DNA from: Bacteroidales bacterium M6 | Lineage (GTDB): Bacteria; Bacteroidota; Bacteroidia; Bacteroidales; Muribaculaceae | Length of the DNA: 64,000 nucleotides | Direction: 5' to 3' | Assembly: GCA_001689485.1 (NCBI GenBank) | Contig: LUJQ01000074.1 | Span: 3,579-67,578 of the forward strand | Part shown: positions 51,707 through 58,644 of the stretch, piece by piece | Position numbering within the stretch: the first letter of the stretch is position 1 | Layout: every line of letters starts with the position of its first letter | The notes under the pieces: generated by a model | What the model was told of the DNA's origin: nothing | Seen by the model: the letters and a program-made list of their open reading frames with translations, nothing else | Databases searched by the model: none | Position numbers and translations under genes: made by a program

Positions 51707-51749
51707 ACACAAACCTGTCCGCCGCCGTCCATGCCGTACAGGTTTGTGT
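51707..51749. promoter_or_regulatory. 12-bp perfect inverted repeat in the divergent region
   Basis: acacaaacctgt at 51707-51718 and acaggtttgtgt at 51738-51749, with a 19-base GC-rich centre. It could be a terminator-like hairpin or a spaced dimer site for the Fis-type domain of the NtrC-like regulator. It lies 58-100 bases upstream of the - strand sigma-54-like sequence, a normal enhancer distance. Confidence 0.4.
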
Positions 51750-51766
51750 CCATTGGCATGTCTTGG

Positions 51767-51782
51767 CGGCACGGTTCTTGCC
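51767..51782 (+). promoter_or_regulatory. Sigma-54-like promoter pointing towards trmB
   Basis: Reads CGGCACG-gttc-TTGCC. Compared with the consensus TGGCACG-N4-TTGCW it keeps GGCACG and TTGC with correct spacing. Direction is towards trmB, 138 bases downstream. Chance occurrence is possible; the adjacent NtrC-type operon makes it worth testing. Confidence 0.4.
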
Positions 51783-51800
51783 AGCTTCGATATTTTTGAC

Positions 51801-51809
51801 TAATTTTGC
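51801..51809 (+). promoter_or_regulatory. -7 box TAATTTTGC for trmB
   Basis: Matches TAnnTTTG and lies 111 bases before the trmB ATG. A TTG at 51779-51781 is 20 bases upstream and could serve as the -33 element. Confidence 0.5.
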
Positions 51810-51919
51810 CTCATATACCAGCATGGTAAGAGGTGGTCTGAAAAATTTTCCCCAAAAGATTTTCAGACAATCTCCAAGTCGGGGTGTCATCCTGATTTCA
51901 ATATGCATCGACAGGATTT

Positions 51920-52666
51920 ATGGGAAAGAACAAGCTTAAGAAATTCCGTGAGATGGAGACGCTTGAATGCGTGTTCCAATATCCCTTCGGCGTGCTCCGT
52001 GAAAAGGGGTTCCCTTTGCGTGGGCGTTGGCATGAGGATTATTTCCGCAACGACGGCCCTATAGTGCTGGAACTCGGCTGTGGGAAAGGGGAATACACCG
52101 TAGGGCTTGCACGGAGGTATCCGGGTAAGAACTTCATCGGGATAGATATAAAGGGGGCACGTATGTGGACTGGTGCCTGTCAGGCACGTGACGGGCAACT
52201 CACCAATGTGGCGTTCGTGCGTACTAACATAGAGCTGTTGAGCCACTTTTTCGCCCCCGGCGAAGTCAGCGAAATCTGGATTACCTTCCCCGACCCGCAG
52301 ATGAAAAAGGTGCGCAAGCGCCTGACTTCTACAACCTTCCTCGACCTATACCGGAAGGTGCTGAAGGACGGGGGGATGGTGAGATTGAAAACCGACAGCC
52401 CGTTCCTATACACATATACCAGGCTGTTGACGGAGTTGAACAGCATCCCGACCGAAATCAACACCGACGACCTCTATCACAGCGGTGTCGCTGATGAAAT
52501 CCTGCAAATACGCACGTTCTACGAACAGCAGTGGCTCGACCGCGGGCTGACGATAAAATATATAGCTTTCCCGCTACAGCACGGCATCCTGCTTGAAGAA
52601 CCGCAGGATGAAATCCCACATGACACCTACCGCAGTTTTTCGCGAGGGGAACTGCAAGGGAGCTGA
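51920..52666 (+). CDS. trmB: tRNA (guanine-N7-)-methyltransferase
   Basis: 248 residues, within the normal TrmB range. SAM-binding motif LELGCGKGEYTVGLARRYPG, followed by FIGIDIKGARMW; TrmB-specific block EIWITFPDPQMKKVRKRLTS; and VRLKTDSPFLYTYT. It adds a methyl group to N7 of guanine 46 in the variable loop of many tRNAs. The C-terminal sequence HDTYRSFSRGELQGS has no recognised motif. The gene stands alone between the divergent control region and a 272-base AT-rich gap that shows no clear promoter. Confidence 0.93.
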   Translation: MGKNKLKKFREMETLECVFQYPFGVLREKGFPLRGRWHEDYFRNDGPIVLELGCGKGEYTVGLARRYPGKNFIGIDIKGARMWTGACQARDGQLTNVAFVRTNIELLSHFFAPGEVSEIWITFPDPQMKKVRKRLTSTTFLDLYRKVLKDGGMVRLKTDSPFLYTYTRLLTELNSIPTEINTDDLYHSGVADEILQIRTFYEQQWLDRGLTIKYIAFPLQHGILLEEPQDEIPHDTYRSFSRGELQGS

Positions 52667-52938
52667 GCCGGAATCAAACAGCCCGGCTGAAACGTTTTAT
52701 CTACGGCAGGCAATAAAGCCATGACGGCTTCATTGCCATCTATTAGAGATTGGCTAAAAAAAATTTCAAATGGGTTGTCTGCTGATTTTTAGGCTCTTTT
52801 TGGTAAATTTTTAGCTTTTCATCGGTCACGATGCCCGCATAGCACCCTCTTCAAACCTCGAAATTCATTCAAAAACAGCTCTAAAAATCTTTTGGAAAAA
52901 ATTTTAGACAAATCTCTTATTCCGAAAAAATAATCCAT

Positions 52939-54048
52939 ATGGAACGCCTATACCCCCAACTGATTCTCGACGCGCTCAAAAACGTGCGTTACCCTGCTTC
53001 GGGCAAAGACATCGTTTCAGCCGGAATGGTTGAAGACGACATCCGCATCGACGGCAACAAGGTCAGCTTCTCGCTGGTTTTCGACCGCCCTACCGACCCG
53101 TTTATAAAATCGCTGGTACGCGCATCGGAAGCGGCCATAGCAACCTATATATCCCCCGAAGTGGAAATCAAGGGGAACATATCAGTCAAGACAAGGACCG
53201 AGGCACCGCAGCCCGCCGTCAAGCCTCTCGCCGGTGTGAAGAACATCATCGGAGTGAGTTCGGGCAAGGGCGGTGTAGGCAAATCGACCGTTGCCAGCAA
53301 CCTTGCCGTGGCACTTGCCCGCGAGGGTTACAAGGTCGGTCTGCTCGACGCCGATATTTTCGGACCTTCGATGCCGAAAATGTTCGGTGTGGAGGATGCC
53401 GAACTGTTCATGCACCACGTGGACGGGCGCGAATTGATTATACCGCTCGAAAAATACGGGGTGAAACTCCTTTCAATCGGGTTCCTCGTCGACAAGAACG
53501 CCCCGGTGTTATGGCGCGGCAGCATGGCGTCGAACGCTTTGAAGCAGCTTATCACCGATGCCGACTGGGGCGACCTCGATTATTTCGTAATCGACATGCC
53601 CCCGGGTACGAGCGACATACACCTGACCCTGGTGCAGACTCTCGGCATAACAGGCGTGGTAATCGTATCCACCCCGCAGGAGGTGGCTTTGGCCGATGCC
53701 CGGAAAGGGATAGCGATGTTCACCGGCGACAAAGTGAATGTGCCAATCCTAGGACTGGTGGAAAATATGGCATGGTTCACCCCCGCCCAACATCCCGACG
53801 AGCGCTACTACCTGTTTGGCCGTGAGGGCGGGGTCAGACTTGCGAAGGAACTGGGAATACGCCTGCTGGCACAAATCCCGTTGGTGGCCGACGTGTGCGA
53901 CGATGCCGATGCCGGGACTCCCATAGCGCTTAAAGACACCGTGATGGGGCATGAATTCCTGCATCTGGCCCATGAAGTGACCGATGCCGTCGACGAGCGT
54001 AACCGCCAGCTCCCCCCCACGGCGAAAGTGGAGCTGAAAAAGAAATAA
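52939..54048 (+). CDS. Mrp/Nbp35-family iron-sulfur carrier ATPase
   Basis: 369 residues. An N-terminal DUF59/MIP18-like domain (about residues 5-85) is followed by the P-loop SSGKGGVGKST at 107-117 and VIDMPPGTSDIHL. Family members carry and insert iron-sulfur clusters. Odd point: where ApbC/Nbp35 proteins have a CXXC cluster-binding pair after the ENM motif, this reads ENMAWFTPAQHPDERYYLFG, with no cysteine. I therefore do not assume it carries a bridging cluster in the usual way. It lies 38 bases before aroQ and may be co-transcribed with it. Confidence 0.88.
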   Translation: MERLYPQLILDALKNVRYPASGKDIVSAGMVEDDIRIDGNKVSFSLVFDRPTDPFIKSLVRASEAAIATYISPEVEIKGNISVKTRTEAPQPAVKPLAGVKNIIGVSSGKGGVGKSTVASNLAVALAREGYKVGLLDADIFGPSMPKMFGVEDAELFMHHVDGRELIIPLEKYGVKLLSIGFLVDKNAPVLWRGSMASNALKQLITDADWGDLDYFVIDMPPGTSDIHLTLVQTLGITGVVIVSTPQEVALADARKGIAMFTGDKVNVPILGLVENMAWFTPAQHPDERYYLFGREGGVRLAKELGIRLLAQIPLVADVCDDADAGTPIALKDTVMGHEFLHLAHEVTDAVDERNRQLPPTAKVELKKK

Positions 54049-54086
54049 GCAGGTGTTGTGAAATCCACGAGGGTAACGACTTCTCT

Positions 54087-54509
54087 ATGGCGAAAATACT
54101 TATCATAAACGGCCCGAACCTCAACCTGCTCGGCTCACGCGAGCCGGAAATCTACGGGCATGTCACGATGGACGATTATCTCAAAGCCCTGTCGGTAGAT
54201 TACCCTGGGGTTGAAATCGACTATTTCCAAAGCAATCACGAAGGCGATCTCATCGACCGCATCCAGGAATCGGGATTCGACAGCGAACTTGCCGGGATTA
54301 TCCTGAATGCCGGGGCTTATACCCACACCTCGCTTGCTTTGGCCGACGCGATCCGGGCTATCGAACGCCCGGTTGTGGAAGTGCATATATCCAATCCGGC
54401 AGCCCGTGAGGAAATACGCCGCCGTTCGCTTATAGCCCCGGCATGCCGTGGTTCGATCAGCGGCTTCGGGATGGATTCCTACCGTCTCGGAATCGAAGCC
54501 CTCCTGTAG
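54087..54509 (+). CDS. aroQ: Type II 3-dehydroquinate dehydratase
   Basis: 140 residues, typical for the small dodecameric type II enzyme of the shikimate pathway. Key motifs: INGPNLNLLGSREPEIYG with the catalytic Tyr in EIYG, FQSNHEGDLIDRIQ, LNAGAYTHTSLALADAI with the catalytic His, and EVHISNPAAREEIRRRS. It converts 3-dehydroquinate to 3-dehydroshikimate for aromatic amino acid synthesis. It lies between the Mrp-like gene and a small methyltransferase gene. Confidence 0.96.
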   Translation: MAKILIINGPNLNLLGSREPEIYGHVTMDDYLKALSVDYPGVEIDYFQSNHEGDLIDRIQESGFDSELAGIILNAGAYTHTSLALADAIRAIERPVVEVHISNPAAREEIRRRSLIAPACRGSISGFGMDSYRLGIEALL

Positions 54510-54536
54510 CTATAGTGAAAATGCCCCGACAGAGTG

Positions 54537-55175
54537 ATGGAAGAACAACTCGACAATTACATCCTATCCCATACCGACCCGGAACCCGCCCACCTGCGCA
54601 AGCTCGGACGCGACGTGCATCTGCGGCTGCTCTACCCCCGCATGTGTTCAGGCCATCTGCAGGGTCGCCTCCTGAAAATGCTTACCTCCATGATTGCCCC
54701 CGAAAGGGCGTTGGAAATAGGCACCTATGCCGGTTATTCGGCGCTTTGCATCGCCGAAGGGCTTCCGGCCGGGTCTACCCTCGACACTGTGGAAATCGAT
54801 GACGAAATGGAGGATTTCATCCGTGCACGGTTTGCCGATGCCGGTGAAGTGGCTGATAAGATAACGCTGCATATAGGTGATATAGGGCGGATAGCACCTA
54901 CGCTGCGACCGGGTTATGACCTGGTGTATATGGATGCCAACAAACGCACCTATCTCGACACGTTCCGCCAGGTAAGGCCGCTGGTGCGTCCCGGAGGGTT
55001 CGTCATTGCCGACAACACGCTTTGGGATGGCAAAGTGGCGCATCCTGAAGCCCATCGCGACCCCCAGACACAGGGCATATGCGCCTTTAACGATTATATC
55101 GCCGCCGACCCTTCGCTTGAAAAGGTTATCCTTCCGCTGCGCGACGGCCTTACACTTATCCGTATCCTGAAATGA
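54537..55175 (+). CDS. Class I SAM-dependent O-methyltransferase (COMT/YrrM type)
   Basis: 212 residues from the ATG at 54537; a GTG three bases earlier is an alternative. Motif I is ALEIGTYAGYSALCIAEGLP, followed by acidic VEIDDEMEDF; the metal-site block is YDLVYMDANKRTYLDTF, and VIADNTLWDGKV completes the family pattern of small metal-dependent catechol-type O-methyltransferases. The substrate is unknown. Its stop overlaps the ribF start by 4 bases (ATGA), so the two are translationally coupled. Confidence 0.85.
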   Translation: MEEQLDNYILSHTDPEPAHLRKLGRDVHLRLLYPRMCSGHLQGRLLKMLTSMIAPERALEIGTYAGYSALCIAEGLPAGSTLDTVEIDDEMEDFIRARFADAGEVADKITLHIGDIGRIAPTLRPGYDLVYMDANKRTYLDTFRQVRPLVRPGGFVIADNTLWDGKVAHPEAHRDPQTQGICAFNDYIAADPSLEKVILPLRDGLTLIRILK

Positions 55176-56083
55176 ACGCCGGAGGTAACGGGAGGATTGC
55201 CGTCGTAGGGATGTTCGACGGGCTGCACGCAGGTCACCGCTTCCTGCTGGAACAGCTGCAATCGGAGGGGGTGGATCGTGGATTGCACCCTTTGGCGGTT
55301 ACATTTGCCAACCATCCGCTTGAAATCATTGCGCCGGGGCGGGCGCCGCTGCTGTTGTCGACCCCTGATGAAAAATCGTCACTTTTTGCCGAAACAGGGG
55401 TGGAGGCTGAAATAATCCCGTTTGACGACAGCCTGAGGCTGACGTCGGCTTCCGACTTCCTGCATATGCTTGCAAGGCGTTATAACGTTCAGGCAATGAT
55501 GCTCGGTTTCAATAACCGTTTCGGCCACGATGCCCCGCGCGATTTCGACACATACCGCCGGTTGGCACTCAGCCATGGCATAGAACTGCTTCAGGCGCCG
55601 GAACTGACCATAGGCGACCGCCACATAAGTTCGTCAGCCATCCGGGTCCTGCTCGCCTGCGAAGGTGATGCAGGCACTGCGGCCACGATGCTCACAAGGC
55701 CGTATTCCCTGACAGGGATTGTGGCAGGGGGGAGGCAGATAGGTCGCACTATAGGATTCCCCACGGCCAACATATCCCTGGGCGATGCCCGCAAACTCAT
55801 TCCTAAGACAGGCGTTTACGCTGCCGTTGCAACCTGCCGGAACGGCATGGCCTACCCTTCGGTGGTGAACATAGGGCACCGGCCTACAGTCGAGAAATCC
55901 GCCACTGCCCCATTGTCGGTCGAAGCCCACCTCATAGGGTTCGACGGCGACCTTTACGGTCAACAGCTCGTACTCGGATTTATAGCGCGCATACGCCCTG
56001 AGCAACGTTTCCCCGACCTTGAAGCCTTGCGTTGCCAGATTCAGGATGACGTTAACACGGCAGCGGGAATTTGTTTAACATAG
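55172..56083 (+). CDS. ribF: Bifunctional riboflavin kinase / FAD synthetase
   Basis: 303 residues, the normal size. The N-terminal nucleotidyltransferase half has GMFDGLHAGHRFLLEQLQ (usual GxFDGxHxGH), and SSSAIRVLLACEGDAGTA. The C-terminal kinase half has GGRQIGRTIGFPTANISL with the flavokinase PTAN motif, VNIGHRPTVEKS and VEAHLIGFDGDLYGQ. It makes FMN and FAD from riboflavin. The start overlaps the preceding gene (ATGA). A -7 box 38 bases downstream starts the next transcription unit. Confidence 0.95.
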   Translation: MNAGGNGRIAVVGMFDGLHAGHRFLLEQLQSEGVDRGLHPLAVTFANHPLEIIAPGRAPLLLSTPDEKSSLFAETGVEAEIIPFDDSLRLTSASDFLHMLARRYNVQAMMLGFNNRFGHDAPRDFDTYRRLALSHGIELLQAPELTIGDRHISSSAIRVLLACEGDAGTAATMLTRPYSLTGIVAGGRQIGRTIGFPTANISLGDARKLIPKTGVYAAVATCRNGMAYPSVVNIGHRPTVEKSATAPLSVEAHLIGFDGDLYGQQLVLGFIARIRPEQRFPDLEALRCQIQDDVNTAAGICLT

Positions 56084-56120
56084 TTTAACTAAATGGGGGG
56101 GGTAAATGCCTGATTTCGCG

Positions 56121-56129
56121 TAATTTTGC
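56121..56129 (+). promoter_or_regulatory. -7 box TAATTTTGC before the small membrane protein gene
   Basis: Matches TAnnTTTG. It lies 29 bases before the ATG at 56159 and overlaps the TTG at 56126 that would otherwise open the frame earlier, supporting the ATG start. Confidence 0.55.
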
Positions 56130-56158
56130 AATATTATTTATTAAAACACATATACGCG

Positions 56159-56482
56159 ATGGAACAACAGATTACCCAACCAACACAGCAAGCTCCCAAC
56201 GGTAGTGTTCCGGGAGGATATCAGCAAATCATTATCAACCAACAGGAATCTAAAAAGAACGGCATAGGCACTGCCGGTTTCGTGCTCGCCCTCCTGGCAT
56301 TTCTGTTCTGCTGGGTGCCGGTGCTTGACATCATATTGTGGATTTTAGGTGCCATATTCTCACTGGTAGGTATTTTCCGCGCACCGCGCGGGCTTGCTAT
56401 TGCCGGAACAGTCATATCCTTTATCGGAATTATAGTCCTGATTACCTTTTTTGGCGCACTCATAGGTTTCGCAAGCATGTGA
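56159..56482 (+). CDS. Small membrane protein, DUF4190-like
   Basis: 107 residues from the ATG at 56159. A polar N-terminal tail rich in Gln and Asn (EQQITQPTQQAPNGSV) is followed by hydrophobic segments GTAGFVLALLAFLFCWVPV, DIILWILGAIFSLVGIF and LAIAGTVISFIGIIVLITFF. The layout is like the DUF4190-type membrane proteins of many bacteria. No catalytic or transport motif is seen. It has its own promoter and a strong terminator, so it is a single-gene unit. Confidence 0.65.
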   Translation: MEQQITQPTQQAPNGSVPGGYQQIIINQQESKKNGIGTAGFVLALLAFLFCWVPVLDIILWILGAIFSLVGIFRAPRGLAIAGTVISFIGIIVLITFFGALIGFASM

Positions 56483-56541
56483 CATGTGAAGTCACCCTGA
56501 CTTCGATGTATCGGCGAAACAACACTGATTTGAATCACAAT

Positions 56542-56580
56542 GCCCGTTTAAAGTTTTGTCGGCTTTAGGCGGGCGTTTTT
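56542..56580 (+). terminator. Intrinsic terminator after the small membrane protein gene
   Basis: Stem gcccgtttaaag (56542-56553) and ctttaggcgggc (56563-56574), pairing with two G:T wobbles, followed by gttttt. A smaller hairpin, gaagtca-ccc-tgacttc at 56488-56504, precedes it. Confidence 0.8.
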
Positions 56581-56665
56581 GACATAACTGTCTTATGGAT
56601 ATATTGATATATTATTGTCCGCTGACATGTATGTGAATTATTAATATGATACTAGCTGTAAACAA

Positions 56666-58366
56666 ATGAAATCGAATTATACCATACCGGTTATTTTAGC
56701 TATCCTGGTATCCTGCGTTTGTTCTTGTAGTTCATCAGAATCCGATGGCGACAAAACCTTTTATACCCCTGTTAGCCTATATTTCAATCCTTTGGATGAT
56801 AATTTGATTAAGGATTGTTTGTCGGAATATCCGTATTTCGTCAATTATCCCGACGATTGGAAAAAATTCGGTCTGCACGGGCGTCCCAACCATGTATTTC
56901 AGAATTCTAAGAACGATTGGATGTATATTTTCAATCTCTATGGAAATTTCCACCAAATCAACGATGCTTATTATACATACCGATTTGTCTATGAAGATGG
57001 TGACAAGTTGGTAAAGATTATGAAGGGAAGTAGGCAATCCAACGTTGAATTCACAGAAAATAAGTTCGAATACAGGGATAGCCTGATGACCGGCAACGGG
57101 ATATATTGCTGTACGTACTACGACAATGGCAAAATCAAGGAGGTCGGTCCTGAACGAGGGCTTGAGAGCCAAAATGACGGAAGTACTCTTGGCATTCTTT
57201 CATTCGACATGGAAGGCAGGCTTGTAAAGCATCAGGCACGGTTTACAAGTAACCCGTTTATAGCTGATGCAAAAAGTACGAACACGAGCCTACCTTCGGT
57301 AAGCACATTCAAATATGACGAACGTGGTTTGTGTGTTGAAAAAAATGAAATGGTGTACAAAACGGTCTATCGTTGGAAGGAGGAAGACCAGGTCGATACT
57401 ATTCCGTGTGTGAGCCGTTATGAGTATGACGGTAATGGGAACCTCACAAAATGGGAATACGAAGGTGGATGCTATGAATCTAAAAACGGTAATAGTTATT
57501 CAATAACCAATCGTAGATTCACCATCGATTATGAATATGAATGTGACGATTACGGGAATTGGACAGAGCGTAGAATATTACTACCGTTATGTTATAAGGA
57601 AATCCCGGCCTTGGCATGGTACTATCAGATGCAGACCGCAGGTTTTGCCGTAAGGCAGGGGGGTGCTGTATCGATTTACGGGGAGACACCATCAGCACGC
57701 CCTGTAATAACCCAAACGCGCTCATTGCCTTATTATTACGAATATACTGCGGAAGATCTTGGAATGACGGGAAAAAAGAATCAGGCCGACGACGAAAAGG
57801 GTGGGTCTGATAGTGGAACAACCGAAGAAACGGCAGATATTGTAGATGATTCGGACTATGAAGTGGCGGTAGATGACCAGGATAATGAGGCATCGGAAGA
57901 AGTCTCCTACAAAGCGCCCGCGCTGCCTGAAAATATTGCCAATTCCATTAAGTCAGAAGTGGGGATGGTAGAAGAGAATGCTGACAGGAAAGGCCTTGAG
58001 ATAGCCGACGTAGACCCCGATAAAGCGGCTCCCGCTACCGATGTCGACTATGACAAGGTGTTTACCGCGACGGAAAAGATGCCGGAATTTCCCGGCGGCC
58101 AAGCCGCTCTGATGAACTGGATAGGCCAGCATATCAAATATCCGGCAATGGCGCTTGAAAATAACGTCCAGGGTCGTGTGGTGGTTAAGTTTGTGGTAAA
58201 GAAAGACGGCTCTGTCGGAAATGTGGCCGTAGTCCGTGGTAAAGATCCGGATCTCGACAAGGAGGCTGTGCGCGTTGTTAAATCGCTACCGGCTTTCACC
58301 CCCGGCACAATGAACGGCAAGCCCGTGGCAGTGTGGTACACTCTCCCCATAAATTTCCGATTGTAG
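56666..58366 (+). CDS. Lipoprotein with C-terminal TonB domain
   Basis: 566 residues. The signal peptide ends in LVSCVCSC, so Cys17, Cys19 or Cys21 would be lipidated. The N-terminal 330 residues hold RHS/wall-associated-like strands (FKYDERGLCVEKNEMVYKTV in part, YEYDGNGNLTKWEY, YECDDYGNWTERRI). An acidic, low-complexity linker of about 100 residues follows. The C-terminus is a clear TonB_C domain (EFPGGQAALMNWIGQHIKYP, GRVVVKFVVKKDGSV, AFTPGTMNGKPVAVWYTLPI). TonB normally has an N-terminal inner-membrane helix that contacts ExbB/ExbD; here there is a lipid anchor instead, so it is unlikely to be a classical energy transducer. Confidence 0.75.
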   Translation: MKSNYTIPVILAILVSCVCSCSSSESDGDKTFYTPVSLYFNPLDDNLIKDCLSEYPYFVNYPDDWKKFGLHGRPNHVFQNSKNDWMYIFNLYGNFHQINDAYYTYRFVYEDGDKLVKIMKGSRQSNVEFTENKFEYRDSLMTGNGIYCCTYYDNGKIKEVGPERGLESQNDGSTLGILSFDMEGRLVKHQARFTSNPFIADAKSTNTSLPSVSTFKYDERGLCVEKNEMVYKTVYRWKEEDQVDTIPCVSRYEYDGNGNLTKWEYEGGCYESKNGNSYSITNRRFTIDYEYECDDYGNWTERRILLPLCYKEIPALAWYYQMQTAGFAVRQGGAVSIYGETPSARPVITQTRSLPYYYEYTAEDLGMTGKKNQADDEKGGSDSGTTEETADIVDDSDYEVAVDDQDNEASEEVSYKAPALPENIANSIKSEVGMVEENADRKGLEIADVDPDKAAPATDVDYDKVFTATEKMPEFPGGQAALMNWIGQHIKYPAMALENNVQGRVVVKFVVKKDGSVGNVAVVRGKDPDLDKEAVRVVKSLPAFTPGTMNGKPVAVWYTLPINFRL

Positions 58367-58389
58367 GAATAAGTGCGTCATAAGGACTT

Positions 58390-58425
58390 GAGTATGTTTA
58401 CTTTTAAATCAAATTAAACATACTC
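58390..58425 (+). terminator. Hairpin after the TonB-domain lipoprotein gene
   Basis: Perfect 11-bp arms gagtatgttta (58390-58400) and taaacatactc (58415-58425), 24 bases after the stop. AT-rich; may act as terminator. Confidence 0.5.
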
Positions 58426-58463
58426 TAAGTAGATGTTGAAAAGGAGTTTATATCATTTTTTTG

Positions 58464-58501
58464 CGATAGTTGTGTGTCTCTATGTGTCCACACAACTATC
58501 G
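58464..58501. repeat. Perfect 13-bp inverted repeat in the 58.4-58.6 kb gap
   Basis: cgatagttgtgtg (58464-58476) and cacacaactatcg (58489-58501) with a 12-base loop. Second of three hairpins in this intergenic region. Confidence 0.6.
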
Positions 58502-58553
58502 TAAAATCAAAGTTATACAACTGACAGACCAACAGCATATGCAATTGGGGGAG

Positions 58554-58591
58554 GGCTTTGTCGGCAAGGCAAGAGCCATGCTGACAAAGCC
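58554..58591. repeat. 13-bp inverted repeat upstream of the LRR/WG gene
   Basis: ggctttgtcggca (58554-58566) and tgctgacaaagcc (58579-58591), one mismatch, 12-base loop. It lies 54 bases before the next ATG and might be a 5'-leader structure or a terminator of upstream transcription. Confidence 0.55.
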
Positions 58592-58644
58592 TATACAGTA
58601 GACATAAGCGACAGCGAATTTTAAAACAATTAGAACAGTACGAC

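Larger units (their letters stand above)
51548..51919. other. 372-bp divergent control region between export operon and trmB
   Basis: No gene. It contains a sigma-54-like sequence on each strand (51634-51649, - strand; 51767-51782, + strand), a -7 box for trmB (51801-51809) and a 12-bp perfect inverted repeat (51707-51718 and 51738-51749). These fit a shared control region for the NtrC-regulated export operon and trmB. Confidence 0.5.

Noticed and set aside
51839..51870. Possible terminator-like run (aaaaattttccccaaaagatttt) before trmB
   Set aside because: Pairing is short and interrupted, and it lies downstream of the trmB -7 box, where it would block the gene.
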